Below, in pieces: positions 1 to 11,783 of a DNA stretch of 64,000 bases (positions are counted from its first letter, which is position 1; the number at the start of each line of letters is the position of its first letter). The position numbers were made by a program, and so were the translations under genes. Source of the stretch: Adineta vaga (taxonomy: Eukaryota > Rotifera); assembly GCA_021613535.1 (NCBI GenBank), contig CP075495.1:10478001-10542000 (forward strand), written 5' to 3'. Under the pieces are notes generated by a model. The model saw nothing but the letters and a program-made list of their open reading frames with translations. It was not told where the DNA came from and did no database searches.

Positions 1-301
1 AAAAACAAAATCATACAATGGCCAATTTTTTTGCTGAAAATCAACAAAAGAAAAAGAAAACAAGATAGTACTTCACTAACAGTACTTCGATTCAATTTTC
101 TCCGTTTTTTTTTCTATATTATAACATTAAAGAATGCAAAGATTTATTCTTTATGTTTTTTAGATATATTTACCTGCGAAAAAAGAACTTTATTTCAATA
201 CGTAAGCATTCCATTCGCAATATCTGTTAACATCACACCGTATACTTCATTCTTCGGTTTTAGAATGGCATATTTATGAATTGTGAAGAAAAAGAATTTC
301 A

Positions 302-3300
302 ATGCCTGGTGTTAATTTAAATTATGTAAGCTGATCTTTTTCGTCTTTAAAAGAAAAAATGGAAATATTAACTTTTCTTTCACTAAAATTTAGCATTCGT
401 CGATTTCTGTTGATCAATCTTCAACATATAATCATTCTTCTCAACAATATCTTTATTCATCGATTCAATCACAATTTTATCCATATGAATCTCATTCACA
501 ATTAACAAATTCTAGTGATCATCAAGAGAAATCGACTCAACGATCTCTCCCATTATCAACTAATTTGAAAAATACATCAATACAAAAAAAAACTGATTGT
601 AAATCTTCTAAGAATTGTTTTTTTTCTTCCTCATCCAATCAAACGTGTAAATTTAGGGAATGAAATTGAAATAACTGGAAATGTTCGAAATCTTTCTCCA
701 ACGTTATGGACATTATCTCAATTAACTGTTTTATATCTAAATGACAATCAACTAACGCGTCTACCATCGGAAATTGCTTGTTTAAATAATCTAGTCACAC
801 TTGATTTATCAAACAACAAACTCAGAAATCTTCCCTCAGAAATCGGTAAGTTTCATTTGAAATGAATTGATGAAGAATATCGTTTATTTTTTTGAATGCA
901 TATTTTCTTGTGTATAATATCTGTAACGAATGGCGGCAACGTCTCGTTTGCTTCACTGCATGTAAACGTCAGTTTTTATCATTCTTTTTTCTCGATATAC
1001 AAATCTGTCATGCATTATATTTTGACATTGTAAACACTGCCATCTGATTGTTTTGATTGATAGGTGATTTGATAACTTTACGTGAATTAAATTTAACAAA
1101 CAATTCAATTCGAAACTTACCATATGAAATTGGAAAATTATTTCGTTTACAAACCTTAGGTAATTAATTAGTTTTCATCAGAAAAATATATTAATTGAAA
1201 TGAAAATGATTCAATAGGTTTATTAGGAAATCCATTACCCAATGATATTCTTTCGATTTTTATGGAAACAAATGGTTTACACAAATTATTAACATATTTT
1301 CTGGATAATTATTCATCATCATTCAATGGTATTATAAATGAAAAACTGTTTTTTTTTCTTTTCCGATTGCCATGAGTTTACTTTTCTCTTCATCATCATC
1401 ATCATCATCATCATTTTCTTTTGTTCTCGCAATTGTAAAGTTTCAGAATATAGACTTGATTCTTACTACGTTCGTGAATTTCTCTTGTCAACATGGCATC
1501 AAACAAATGCAAACGAGAATTTCAATTCATCGGTAAGTTAATGATAAATATCGAATTCGTACTGGAGAAATAATAAAGAATATCTTGACCTCTTACTATT
1601 ATTGCTTGCTTAGTCAACGGTCATTGTTTCGTTCCGAGGGCTTCAATGTTTACTCATTTAGTTCGAATTGAAAGTGTTCACGTTGCAAACAAAGAAGACG
1701 ATTAATTTTCTCTTTTTCTTCTTCTTCTTCTTCTTTTGATCAAATAAATGAAGTTCTTCAAGAAATATTACTTATTCAAATGTATGATGAAAGACTATAT
1801 AATTAGAAGAAAAAAACAATTTTCCGTTTGTAACTACAGTTGAAATTGTACTCTTACATTTTCTTCGCGATTTGGCGATGTTTTTTAATTTTTCTTTGTA
1901 AGTATGCATGAAATTTTTTGCTTTGACAACTATCAATAGTAATGTTGTTATCAAGGTGTACAGAGGTAGCTTTTAGTGTATCGATTGTTTACATATAGTA
2001 ACACGAAAGAGAAAGTGTTCGAAAGAAAAAAGAAAAAAGTAGAATTAAAATAAAGTTTCGGGCGCTTTTTCATTGGTAAATATACTTTATTCTACCATAT
2101 AAATTTAAATATTTCAATCTGTTATTGATTTTTGTGGTTAACAATTTAACTGTGCATAGAATAACAGATTTTTCTTTCTAGTTTTGATTTCAATCGAAAG
2201 GTAAAAGTACAATACTGTATAATCATTACTGTTTTCTTTTTCTTCTTTTGTTTAATTGTTAGTTAATAAGATATGCCGTCATTTCAATCAAATTGCTAAT
2301 AGTACATAGAGAATGAAAATAAGTAAAGTTATTAGGCGTTTAAAAAAATGAGACAAACTACCATCTAAATAAGTATATGTCATTGTATTTCATGCATCAT
2401 TGCTCATAGCCAATCGTAGTATATGTACATATACGAGTAAACGTTAAAAAAAGTGAGAGAAATAAGAAAAAGAAAGAAGATGAGTTCTAACTCGAAATGA
2501 CGATCGAAAAAATTTTCTGTATATGGTAAAAATCGTTGTTGTTGTTATTATTTACAGGTATGAAAGTAAAAACCTTGATTGCAATTAAGCAGACAATACC
2601 CATATGTTTGTGTTTTTCTTTCGCTTTTCCTTTAACATCGATTTTATTATGTACCCGCTTTTCTTTTGGACGATTTTTTCTTTTTCTTCTTCTTCGTCTC
2701 ATTATTTAATGATATCATCATGATTAGGAATACGTTGATACAGTAAAGTGACGTGGACAGAAAAAAAAAGGAAACGTGACTTATTAAAGGTAAAAATCAA
2801 ATGAAAACGAATCAATCTCGAGATGGATTTGTTGAGTTTCCTCAATGAAGTACTTTTTTGTTCTCTTATCCGTTGTCTTATTCATTTTTCCGTCGTTTAC
2901 TTTCCAGGGTTACATTCATAATCGTTTCTTATTTTACCAAGTGAATATCTGTCGCCATTTCTCTCTTCAACATTCACCGATGCGCTTGAAGCTTTATTAA
3001 ATCATCAAGAGAGCTGTTTTTGCCATTTTTTTTTCAAAATTAACCAACGCAATTAGTATCGACTGAGAAGATGCGTGAATATGCCAACTTTTGTTTGCTG
3101 TTCATTCTCATCGAACCGAAAATAGACAAGAAAAAGAACCAGTACGATCCAGGGACGGTGAACTACACTATAAGGTTTTTCTTTTCTTTTCGACGAGGTT
3201 TTTTCTCCTTCTGTCTCTCTTTCGATGCGCTGAACAGAAAAAAAGAAAAAACGAGATTATTTTCCTTCTATTCGTCGTCTTTCTTTCTTATGTTCGATGA

Positions 3301-6300
3301 TTTGACAACGAGAAACATGTTGAGAAACAGGAGAAGAAGAGGAACAAAATGAGAAAAATATAATCGAGGTCTTATTAATATAACTTCTTCTATATTTATT
3401 TCTTCCGAATTGTAAAGAAACTAGTAACAATAGGTTTAGTATATTAAAAAAAACTAACAACAAGACGACTTTTTTTTTTATTCTGTTTCTGAGAGAATGA
3501 AATGCGCTCGATCACTTTAAAATTATTGAGAAAAAATAAACAGCAAAAACGAAACAAAATCAACGAAGAATTTCTCTTCTGATTGTCTCTCTTAACCTTG
3601 CCAATTCTGTTTCTCTCACACTATTATGAACACAACGATGACGAACGATCATGATCATTACAACGAGACAAGAGTAATGAGTGTGAGTGAAGCAATTGAC
3701 CTTCCTTTTTCATTTCTCTTTTTCTTCTATTTCGTTCTGATAATAACACTTCTAAGAAGCAATCTGTACATAAAAGAAAATATCAACTCAATCAAATATT
3801 TTTGTAATATTGATTGAAATAAGTTCCAGTTGGTTCCTCACTTCTTCTTCTTTTTCTTTCTTTTTTTTCGTAACATCGGCGGGGAGAATACGAATAAGAA
3901 AAGAAAGTCAAGTATACATATGTTGTACATTAACTTTATATACGTTTTTTTTCTTCTTTCTCATGTTTTAGTGGAACAAAATGACGAATTCATCTTTTTG
4001 ATACCAATTCAATAATCTATTTTTTTACTATTTTTTACTTGGTTCATATATTTCGCAAAAAAAAACATATTTAACTCATGTGTTCAGTAACTGAACCACG
4101 TCGTGCTACTGTTTCATGTAAAAATATTTTTACATCATCGACAAACGATCGTTCGACACCGTCGTCATCAGCATCAGCATCATTTCGACGATATAATAAT
4201 AATAATGCGAATGTCAAACGAAATCCTAATATGTATACGAATGTTTTCATTCGATCATCTAATCATTCGACAAAAAAACAACAACAAAGATTAGTTGACA
4301 TAACTAATGACAACCATTCCAATTCGAATGTCTTTCATATTCCATTTTCAACCGAACAAAGTTATGATAATGGAAAAAAATCTTTATCAAGTACAATTAA
4401 TAATACTAAACTACTCAGGACATCATTAAACCCGCTTTCACCAGCATTCTTTTCTACTCGTCATACATCATTATTAACGTCAGAACAAAAACAAGATACC
4501 CCATTAAGGTATGTTACTCTTTGTGAATAAAGAATCTAATTTGAAGAAGAAAGATTTTTGAGTTCAACCATTAATTACCCTAGAAAGACTTCTTTTATGT
4601 AATAACATATTGTATTGACTTTTTCAGTATATCTTTCAACTTTTGTCTTGATTTATAGACATGACTTTTTTTTATCTTTGTAGACAAACATACGTCCTTA
4701 AATCAATATTTTCTTTCAATTTCTAGTCATCCAAAAGTTGTTCTACTATCTGAAACATCTGATTATGGTAGTGGAACTGATCCTGAACTTCAATCAATTC
4801 AACATATATCACCACTTACAGATTCTTCACCATTTACATACGATATTGATAAATCATCATTTACATTTCCAACCATGGATCCCAATTCTAATTCATCAGC
4901 ACAAACTCGTCGTACATCTCTTTCCTCATCATCATCATCTTCATCTTCTTCACCTACATCTCCATCATCAAGTATAAGTAATCTATCATCCTATTCATCT
5001 TCATCGGAATTACAAACAACTTTCAATAATTCCAATCGTTTATCAAATAAAAAACATCTATCAATTAATAATAATACTTCGAATAACATGATTAATTGTC
5101 ATTGTGAAAAAGAAAATTCTTCATCACGTAAACGTAATCGACTTACTTCCCACCCAATTCGACGGTACACAACAGCAAATTATTGTGAAACTTGTCAAAT
5201 AAGACGAACGAAATTAAATTCTCGTTCAAAACTTCATTCCAATCGACAAACGAAACAACAACGTTCGAACAATCGATCTTATGATGAAATTTTCACACCA
5301 GTCAAATTTACCGTTGATTTAACTGGTCTGAATATCCATTATACCATTGAATATCATGATAATATGAAATGTACATGTTCAACAACATTAGTTTCATGTT
5401 ACAATTCATCTCGTTGTAAATATTCAGTTCTCAATGACTGGTCACCGATATTAATGATGAATTCATCCAATGAATATAATAATGAGTTGTATTATATTGA
5501 CACAAGTAACAATTTATGGCTGCCACCAACAATACCACCTGCTTTTAATTATCATGATTTATGTTTAACAAAATTTCATGAGAATAATCTTTCATCAGTT
5601 TATTTTGATGATAATGCCATTGTTGATGCCAGTGAACATATATCACCGTATTATCTTCGACGTATGATACCATTTATTGATAGAGAGTGTGAGAAAAATT
5701 GAAGAGAAAAGAGAACTAATATAAATACTAACTCATGGCGATCGATGTTCAGTTTTTTTTTCTTTCTTCTTCTTCTTCTTCTTCTGAAATTTCATTTTCT
5801 TTTTGTTTAGCTATTCAACCACCACCAACACGTGGATGGCTCCGTTTAGCCTCGCCAAATACTACCCAACCTACAGCGATTTTTACAGTAATGAATTATA
5901 ATATTCTCTGTGATAAATATGCGACCAGACATGTTTATGGTTATTGTCCATCTTGGGCATTAAAATGGGACTATCGTCGAAAACAAATACTTGATGAATT
6001 ACGTTCCTATGCCGCCGATATAATTGCATTACAAGTAAGAAAAATTAGAAGAAAAAAAAACAAGTGCATTTAAGCGAAGCAAATTTCGATACAGCTTGAA
6101 TCTTTTTTTTTTGTTGATCATGTATGGTACTCTAGATTAATGAAGTGAAAATTTTTCTTCTACTTCACTAACTTGTTGAGAAGTAGAACATATCCATCGT
6201 ACGCTAGTTGTCTTTGATTTTTATTTAATAGAGATTATTTAACAAAATTATAATTTCTCTCTTTTTCTTTTTTGTCTATTGTAGGAAATCGAAACAGATC

Positions 6301-7482
6301 AATTTCATTTATATTTTCTACCTGAATTACAAAAACTTGGTTATGATGGTGTTTTTAGTCCGAAATCACGTGCAAGAACAATGTGCGAACAAGATCGACG
6401 ATTTGTCGATGGTTGTGCTATTTTCTATCGACAATCAAAGTAATAGGAAATACAAATCATCTTATGTTTTCTATCGTATTTTGTTTTAATATAGATTTCG
6501 CTTGATCAAAGATTATCTTGTTGAATTCAATCAATTAGCAATGACAGCATCGAATGGTCTCGAATATCATGATATGATGAATCGTGTAATGACAAAAGAT
6601 AACATTGGTCTTGTTGCTGTACTCGAAACAAAAGACGAAATTTATTCACATTCATTTTCGAATAGTAAATGAAAATGAAAATTGATGATTAATTTTTATT
6701 TGTTCATTCTCTAGGTGTTTTATCATCGGATCATAAACAAATATTATTTGTTTGTACTGCACATATTCATTGGGATCCAGAATATTCAGATGTAAAAGTT
6801 GTGCAAACATTAATGTTATTATCCGAATTAAAAATGATTATGGAAGATGCGATGCAAAAACATCGAACGAATACTAATGTATCTACTAATTGTGCATCAG
6901 CACCACTTGTTCTTTGCGGAGATTTTAATTCTTTGCCAGATTCAGGTAACTAATTCAAATAAAAAACAATGATTTCGTTTCATTTCTTCTATGGAATAGG
7001 TGTCATTGAATTGATGCGTAATGGAAAAATTTCATTGAATCATGTCGATTTTAAAGATATTCAATATGAATCATATCTACAAAAAATCAATCGTTTAGAT
7101 GTGACATCGACTCAAAGTACCGATATTGTACATCATTTCAAATTACAATCAGCTTATGAAACAACATCATCGCCTATTATGCCTTATACAAATTATACGT
7201 AAATATTTGTTGATAGTTTTTGAATAAATATCAATTGTATTTTCCGACGATTCTAGATATGATTTTAAAGGTATTATTGACTATGTATTCTTTTCATCAC
7301 AGTTAATGCGCGTACTCGGTGTTTTGGGACCACTTGATCCTGAATGGTTACAATCAAATAAGATTGTTGGTTGTCCACAGCCGAATGTACCATCTGATCA
7401 TTTTTCTTTACTTGTTGAATTTGAATTAAATCCAATCACACAAAATTCAACAACAAATACTATCAGTGAAAAATATCAATGA
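302..7482 (+). CDS. CNOT6: CCR4-NOT deadenylase subunit CNOT6 (CCR4), 11 exons
   Basis: Catalytic poly(A)-specific 3'-exonuclease of the CCR4-NOT complex, which shortens cytoplasmic mRNA tails (family knowledge). I assembled 11 exons: 302-325, 394-598, 657-845, 1064-1159, 1218-1328, 5811-6034, 6285-6439, 6495-6664, 6715-6945, 7000-7198 and 7257-7482. All have GT-AG borders and keep frame to give 609 residues. After a low-complexity N-terminus the order is a conserved Trp start of the LRR region, leucine-rich repeats (LYLNDNQLTRLPSEI, LDLSNNKLRNLPSEIG), then the endonuclease/exonuclease/phosphatase domain. Its motifs are MNYNILCDKYATRHVYGYCP, LQEIET (catalytic Glu), SPKSRARTM, GDFNSLPDS, DYVFFS and SDHFSLL (catalytic His). 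Length and domain order match animal CNOT6/CNOT6L. Start at 302 (MPGVNLNY) is the first Met in frame with the conserved part, but the tiny first exon is less certain. The 4.48-kb fifth intron is far larger than the rest and contains another gene. Confidence 0.93.
1329..4077. other. Upstream part of the large CNOT6 intron, no gene seen
   Basis: This 2.7-kb stretch separates the last LRR exon of CNOT6 from the gene nested inside the same intron. It is AT-rich with many pyrimidine and purine runs, and short open frames in it look like composition rather than coding. A (TCA)n tract lies at about 1390-1414. I see no transposon ends or recognisable protein. It presumably holds the promoter of the nested gene (inference). 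Confidence 0.6.
1390..1414. repeat. (TCA)n microsatellite
   Basis: About eight perfect TCA units lie at the start of the large CNOT6 intron. No function is suggested. Confidence 0.8.
4078..5702 (+). CDS. Unrecognised Ser/Asn-rich protein nested in a CNOT6 intron
   Basis: Two exons, 4078-4508 and 4727-5702, join in frame across a 218-bp GT-AG intron (donor after CCATTAAG, acceptor before TCATCC) to give 468 residues. The N-terminal two thirds is low complexity: long Ser runs (about residues 200-235), Asn runs and basic stretches. The C-terminal ~190 residues are less biased and have Cys pairs (CHCEKE, YCETCQIRR, MKCTCSTTLVSCY), a segment VKFTVDLTGLNIHYTIEYHD, and an ending SPYYLRRMIPFIDRE. 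No signal peptide or membrane segment is seen. I do not recognise the family. The gene lies on the same strand wholly inside the fifth intron of CNOT6, starting 2.75 kb after that exon and ending about 110 bp before the next. The clean intron and the long frame through ordinary sequence after the Ser tract argue that it is real. Confidence 0.72.
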
Positions 7483-8028
7483 TAACATATGATTCAACAT
7501 GAAAATCATAACATTTCTTATGTGCATTTCGAGAAAACAACAAAAATCTCTACATACGGTGAAATCTCAGGGGTACATAATGGTCATTTCGATTTCTATT
7601 CTTCTATGCATTTGTGTGACTCTATTCTTCGATATGTTTCTCAGTTTAACTTCTACAAGAATATGGTCATTGATCTTCTTCTCATTTCGATTTGTACGCA
7701 CGTAGGTATTACTAATCGTACAAATCATCAAAATATGTATACTTATTTTCGTTTTCTCTTGTTTTTTCTAATGTATGTATTGATCACTGAATTCATTTAC
7801 TTCATTATTAATCGCTCTCACGATAAGAATGAATTTGTTCATTCATATTTCTTGATGACAGTTGTACACACACACATACATACAAATACAATCACAAACT
7901 TTTCTTAATTACTTTTTCTCTTGCATTATTCCTGTTGTTTCTTTACCTACCTATGTGTATTTGACGACAACATTAAAAAAAACGTCGTTCAATAAAACAA
8001 AAATAAAATAGTGATTGAAAACAAACGA
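7483..8028. other. Spacer between convergent CNOT6 and CPVL-like genes
   Basis: CNOT6 (+) and the first carboxypeptidase (-) point at each other here. The stretch has an AATAAA near 7990 that could serve CNOT6. A 139-codon open frame at 7489-7908 has no family features and is most likely 3' UTR. Confidence 0.6.
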
Positions 8029-9450
8029 TTAAGATAGGAACATGTTAGAATTTTCTTCTGCTGATATAAATCGATCAATAAGGTCAAATGCAGCTCGTGG
8101 TTGTTCAGATGGAACCATATGACCAGCATTACGAACCCATGCAATAAAAAATGAATGTGCTTGTTTGATATATCCAGCTACTTCTCGATCATCATCTTTT
8201 ACTTTCCAAACTTTGCGTTCCGCATTGCGAACGTCTTCTGCATATTTCCATTGGAATTTATCTATCCATTCCATGGTTAATGATGATGCGATAATGACAT
8301 CCAGTAAACCATTATAGATTAAGACTTTATAGTTATTGTTTGCAATAACTGTAACCTTATCAACAATTGACTGCATCATATCATTAGCAAGAGCGATACC
8401 GACTGCATCACCATCATTATAAGTTAAATTTCCCACATGAATTTTTTGACGATTGTTACTTGCTGTTACCCATGGAACATAATAGTTAAAGGAATCTGGC
8501 ATTTGTGTTTGTAAATAATTATAGATATTATGCAAACCAGTTTTATTAGTATAGAAATCATCTAATAAATCACTAAATAATTCATAGGCAATCTGATATT
8601 GTTTCAATTCAATCGCATTTCGTGCTAATTCAGATTCTAAATTAACGCGTTCCATTTCTATCTCATCGATCAATCCAAATTGATAGAAAACTGGCCCATA
8701 ATTCCATTGATTGTATGGATCGATTAAACCATCACCGATAGCCATACCTTTCAGATTGATTTTTACTTTTGCTTGTGGATTTTCTATATGGATCTTATAT
8801 ACAATAGCTGGAACATATTTTCCACCATACGATTCACCAGTAACATAAAATGGACTTGGAATATGTTCAGGGAATATTTGGAAGAATTGTGTTAACATTG
8901 AATATAAATCACGGGCAACTTCATCTTCATTACGTACATAACCATCTTCACTCTTAGTAAAACTATAACCTGTTCCAACTGGTTGATCGATGTAAAGTAG
9001 ATGATATTTTGAGTTCCAAGTTATTTCACTTGGATGAAGTTTCTGTTCTTTATCAACCATTATTGGACCTTGTTCAGCAAATAAACCAAATAATGATGAT
9101 GCGCCTGGTCCACCTTGTAGCCAAACAAGCAATGGTGCACTTGCATTTCCAGTTTGCGAAGGAAAGAACCAAAAGAACAGATTGCTTTGATGAGTTTTAT
9201 TGACTGTAAGATAACCCGAATACGATGGAAATGAATAATCAGGTTGAAGATTAACTCGACTTAGATTTCTAGCCTGATCGATTTGACCAGATTCAATGTA
9301 AGGTGTAAGAAAAAGTGGTTGACCAGGATCATCGTTAGGCTGTATAGGTGTTTGTGGAATACTTGCTAATCGACGTCTTAAAGGATCAAAGGCTTGGATG
9401 AAAGTAAATAGATGAACAAGCACGAACAGTAAATGATAGAAATACTTCAT
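8029..9450 (-). CDS. CPVL: Vitellogenic-like serine carboxypeptidase (S10), copy A
   Basis: Secreted or lysosomal serine carboxypeptidase of peptidase family S10, removing C-terminal residues from peptides (family knowledge). It has 473 residues, a single exon and a Met followed by a hydrophobic signal peptide ending near residue 20 (FTFIQAF). Family marks are LFLTPYIESGQIDQAR, the oxyanion loop WLQGGPGASS, GTGYSFT, the nucleophile motif GESYGGKYVPA, the Asp region YNGLLDVIIAS, and the His motif NAGHMVPSEQPRAAFD. All three catalytic residues are present and the length matches human CPVL. It is the downstream member of a tandem pair with the gene at 9854-11242. The two share near-identical blocks interrupted by clearly diverged blocks, which suggests gene conversion. 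Copy A has eight extra C-terminal residues (EENSNMFLS end). Confidence 0.93.
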   Translation of the reverse strand: MKYFYHLLFVLVHLFTFIQAFDPLRRRLASIPQTPIQPNDDPGQPLFLTPYIESGQIDQARNLSRVNLQPDYSFPSYSGYLTVNKTHQSNLFFWFFPSQTGNASAPLLVWLQGGPGASSLFGLFAEQGPIMVDKEQKLHPSEITWNSKYHLLYIDQPVGTGYSFTKSEDGYVRNEDEVARDLYSMLTQFFQIFPEHIPSPFYVTGESYGGKYVPAIVYKIHIENPQAKVKINLKGMAIGDGLIDPYNQWNYGPVFYQFGLIDEIEMERVNLESELARNAIELKQYQIAYELFSDLLDDFYTNKTGLHNIYNYLQTQMPDSFNYYVPWVTASNNRQKIHVGNLTYNDGDAVGIALANDMMQSIVDKVTVIANNNYKVLIYNGLLDVIIASSLTMEWIDKFQWKYAEDVRNAERKVWKVKDDDREVAGYIKQAHSFFIAWVRNAGHMVPSEQPRAAFDLIDRFISAEENSNMFLS

Positions 9451-9853
9451 CTGTCAGTATGTTCTATACGACAGGTATCTTGTTATAGGTAACTAAAATA
9501 AAAACAAGCATTACGTGCATGTAGTTATATACAATAAAATATATCTATCTCATTTCTTTCCTTCGTGCAGTCTATTGATGATAAAGCAGTAAGAAAAACG
9601 ATAGCTTCATGATATCAAGAGAAATGAGGACAAAATATTACTCGCACTCAACTAAAAAAGACAAATTTTGCTCTGAGAAGGTGATACTGCTGGAATTCTA
9701 CACAGATACACAATCATCTTGCATGTATAATTGATTAGCATATTTATTGTTTAAATTATGTTCGGAAATATATTTATGAAACGTTTTCTAAGTAAAAACA
9801 ATCATCAAGTGCAAAATAAAATAGAACAAAATAATGTGTTTCACAGGTTCTAT
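9451..9853. other. Spacer between the tandem carboxypeptidases
   Basis: About 400 bp with no gene. It presumably holds the promoter of copy A and the 3' end of copy B. No repeat ends or strong motifs were seen. Confidence 0.6.
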
Positions 9854-11242
9854 TTACGCTGATATAAATCGATCAATAAGGTCAAATGCAGCTCGTGGTT
9901 GATCAGATGGAACCATATGACCAGCATTACGAACCCATGCAATAAAAAATGAATGTGCTTGTTTGATATATCCAGCTACTTCTCGATCATCATCTTTTAC
10001 TTTCCAAACTTTGCGTTCAGCACCTCGTAATTCATTTGCAAACTGCCATTCAAGTTTATCTAACCAATCCATAGTTACTGAAGACGCAATAATAACATCA
10101 AGTAAACCATTGTAAATAAGCACTTTATAATTATTAGCAATCACAGCAACTTTGCCAACAATAGTTTGCATAACATCACTAGCTAAACCAGTTCGTACTC
10201 TTTCACCATCATTATAAGTTAAATTTCCCACATGAATTTTTTGACGATTGTCGCTTGCTGTCACCCATGGAACGTAATAGCCAAAAGCTTCTGGTAAATC
10301 AGTTAAGATATAATTATAAACATCACTCAAACCCGTTGCATTCGTATAGAATTCATCAAATAAATTACCAAAAATATCATATGCTAAACTATACTGTCCT
10401 AAACGAATAGCATTTCGTGCTAATGCTGTTTGTAAATTAACATATTCAAGTTGACGTTCATCAATCAATCCAAATTGATACATCGCTGGTCCCCAATCCC
10501 ATTGATTGTATGGATCGATTAAACCATCACCGATAGCCATACCTTTCAGATTGATTTTTACTTTTGCTTGCGGATTTTCCATATGGATCTTATATACAAT
10601 AGCTGGAACATATTTTCCACCATACGATTCACCAGTAACATAAAATGGACTTGGAACATGCTCAGGAAATATTTGAAAGAATTGTGTTAACATCGAATAT
10701 AAATCACGAGCAACTTCATCTTCATTACGCACATAACCATCTTCACTCTTAGTGAAACTATAACCTGTTCCAACTGGTTGATCAATGTAAAGTAGATGAT
10801 ATTTTGAATTCCAAGTTATTTCACTTGGATGAAGTTTCTGTTCTTTATCGACCATTATTGGACCTTGTTCAGCAAACAAACCAAATAATGATGATGAACC
10901 TGGTCCACCTTGTAGCCAAACAAGTAATGGTGCACTTGCATTTCCAGTTTGCGAAGGAAAGAACCAAAAGAACAGGTTGCTTTGATGAGTTTTATTGACT
11001 GTAAGATAACCCGAATACGATGGAAATGAATAATCAGGTTGAAGATTAACTCGACTTAGATTTCTAGCCTGATCGATTTGACCAGATTCAATGTAAGGTG
11101 TAAGAAAAAGTGGTTGACCAGGATCATCGTTAGGCTGTATAGGCGTTTGTGGAATATTTGCTAATCGACGTTGAAGAAAACCGAAACCTTGAGCAGAATT
11201 GAAAATATAACCAACAGTAAATAAAAGATACCAAGAGAACAT
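9854..11242 (-). CDS. CPVL: Vitellogenic-like serine carboxypeptidase (S10), copy B
   Basis: Paralogue of the neighbouring peptidase: 462 residues, single exon, signal peptide MFSWYLLFTVGYIFNSAQGF. Catalytic motifs are intact: WLQGGPGSSSLFG, GESYGGKYVPA, YNGLLDVIIASS and NAGHMVPSDQPRAAFD. Relative to copy A the protein is almost identical over about residues 25-230 and over the last ~55 residues. It differs strongly around residues 232-320 (for example WDWGPAMYQF against WNYGPVFYQF) and again around 335-405. The mature N-terminus starts with the same IPQTPIQPNDDPGQP block. Both copies lie on the minus strand about 400 bp apart, so they arose by tandem duplication. Identity patches at DNA level suggest later gene conversion rather than uniform drift. 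The role is likely digestive or lysosomal peptide processing (inference). Confidence 0.93.
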   Translation of the reverse strand: MFSWYLLFTVGYIFNSAQGFGFLQRRLANIPQTPIQPNDDPGQPLFLTPYIESGQIDQARNLSRVNLQPDYSFPSYSGYLTVNKTHQSNLFFWFFPSQTGNASAPLLVWLQGGPGSSSLFGLFAEQGPIMVDKEQKLHPSEITWNSKYHLLYIDQPVGTGYSFTKSEDGYVRNEDEVARDLYSMLTQFFQIFPEHVPSPFYVTGESYGGKYVPAIVYKIHMENPQAKVKINLKGMAIGDGLIDPYNQWDWGPAMYQFGLIDERQLEYVNLQTALARNAIRLGQYSLAYDIFGNLFDEFYTNATGLSDVYNYILTDLPEAFGYYVPWVTASDNRQKIHVGNLTYNDGERVRTGLASDVMQTIVGKVAVIANNYKVLIYNGLLDVIIASSVTMDWLDKLEWQFANELRGAERKVWKVKDDDREVAGYIKQAHSFFIAWVRNAGHMVPSDQPRAAFDLIDRFISA

Positions 11243-11783
11243 CTTTCAGTATTGTATCGTATACGTGTTAGATATTCTTATCACTAGTTAAAAAGAAGAA
11301 ATATTCTATGTATTTATATATACATTAAATTGCATTGTAACTGACCTGTGTTTTTTTTTGTATTTACTATTTATCAGTGACGGAGAACTAGATAGTTATA
11401 ATTTGCATATATTCCAAGCAAGTATGTAGTATTGAGTTGAAACGAGCAGATATTATGATAAGATGTCTATTAAGCAAACGAAATTTACTTTTGTCATATT
11501 ATAGGGGTCGACATATGTCGTTCGATATTTAACATTATAAAAACTATTCTTCACCTATAAATAAGAATATAAAAATATTGACTGGGTAATTTAACAACTT
11601 CATAAATAATTTCAAGTATTCGACTTATTCGGATAAATACTGTTTTCAACTTGAATTTATTTGCTACAACAATCACTATTTTAACATTATAGCATAATAA
11701 GAAGAATACAAAACAAAGAATTCAGCACGAATAGTCTAAATGTTTGATATTATTCAAACAGATACAAGATTTACATTTACATT
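11243..11783. other. Spacer between carboxypeptidase copy B and the CDIPT-like gene
   Basis: No gene is visible. It should contain the copy B promoter and the 3' UTR of the downstream minus-strand gene. Confidence 0.55.

Noticed and set aside
31-279. 82-codon open frame before CNOT6
   Set aside because: Low-complexity composition, no family features, and it overlaps the likely 5' leader of CNOT6 whose first exon starts at 302.
7489-7908. 139-codon open frame after CNOT6
   Set aside because: It follows the CNOT6 stop directly, its residues look like translated AT-rich UTR, and no introns or motifs support it.
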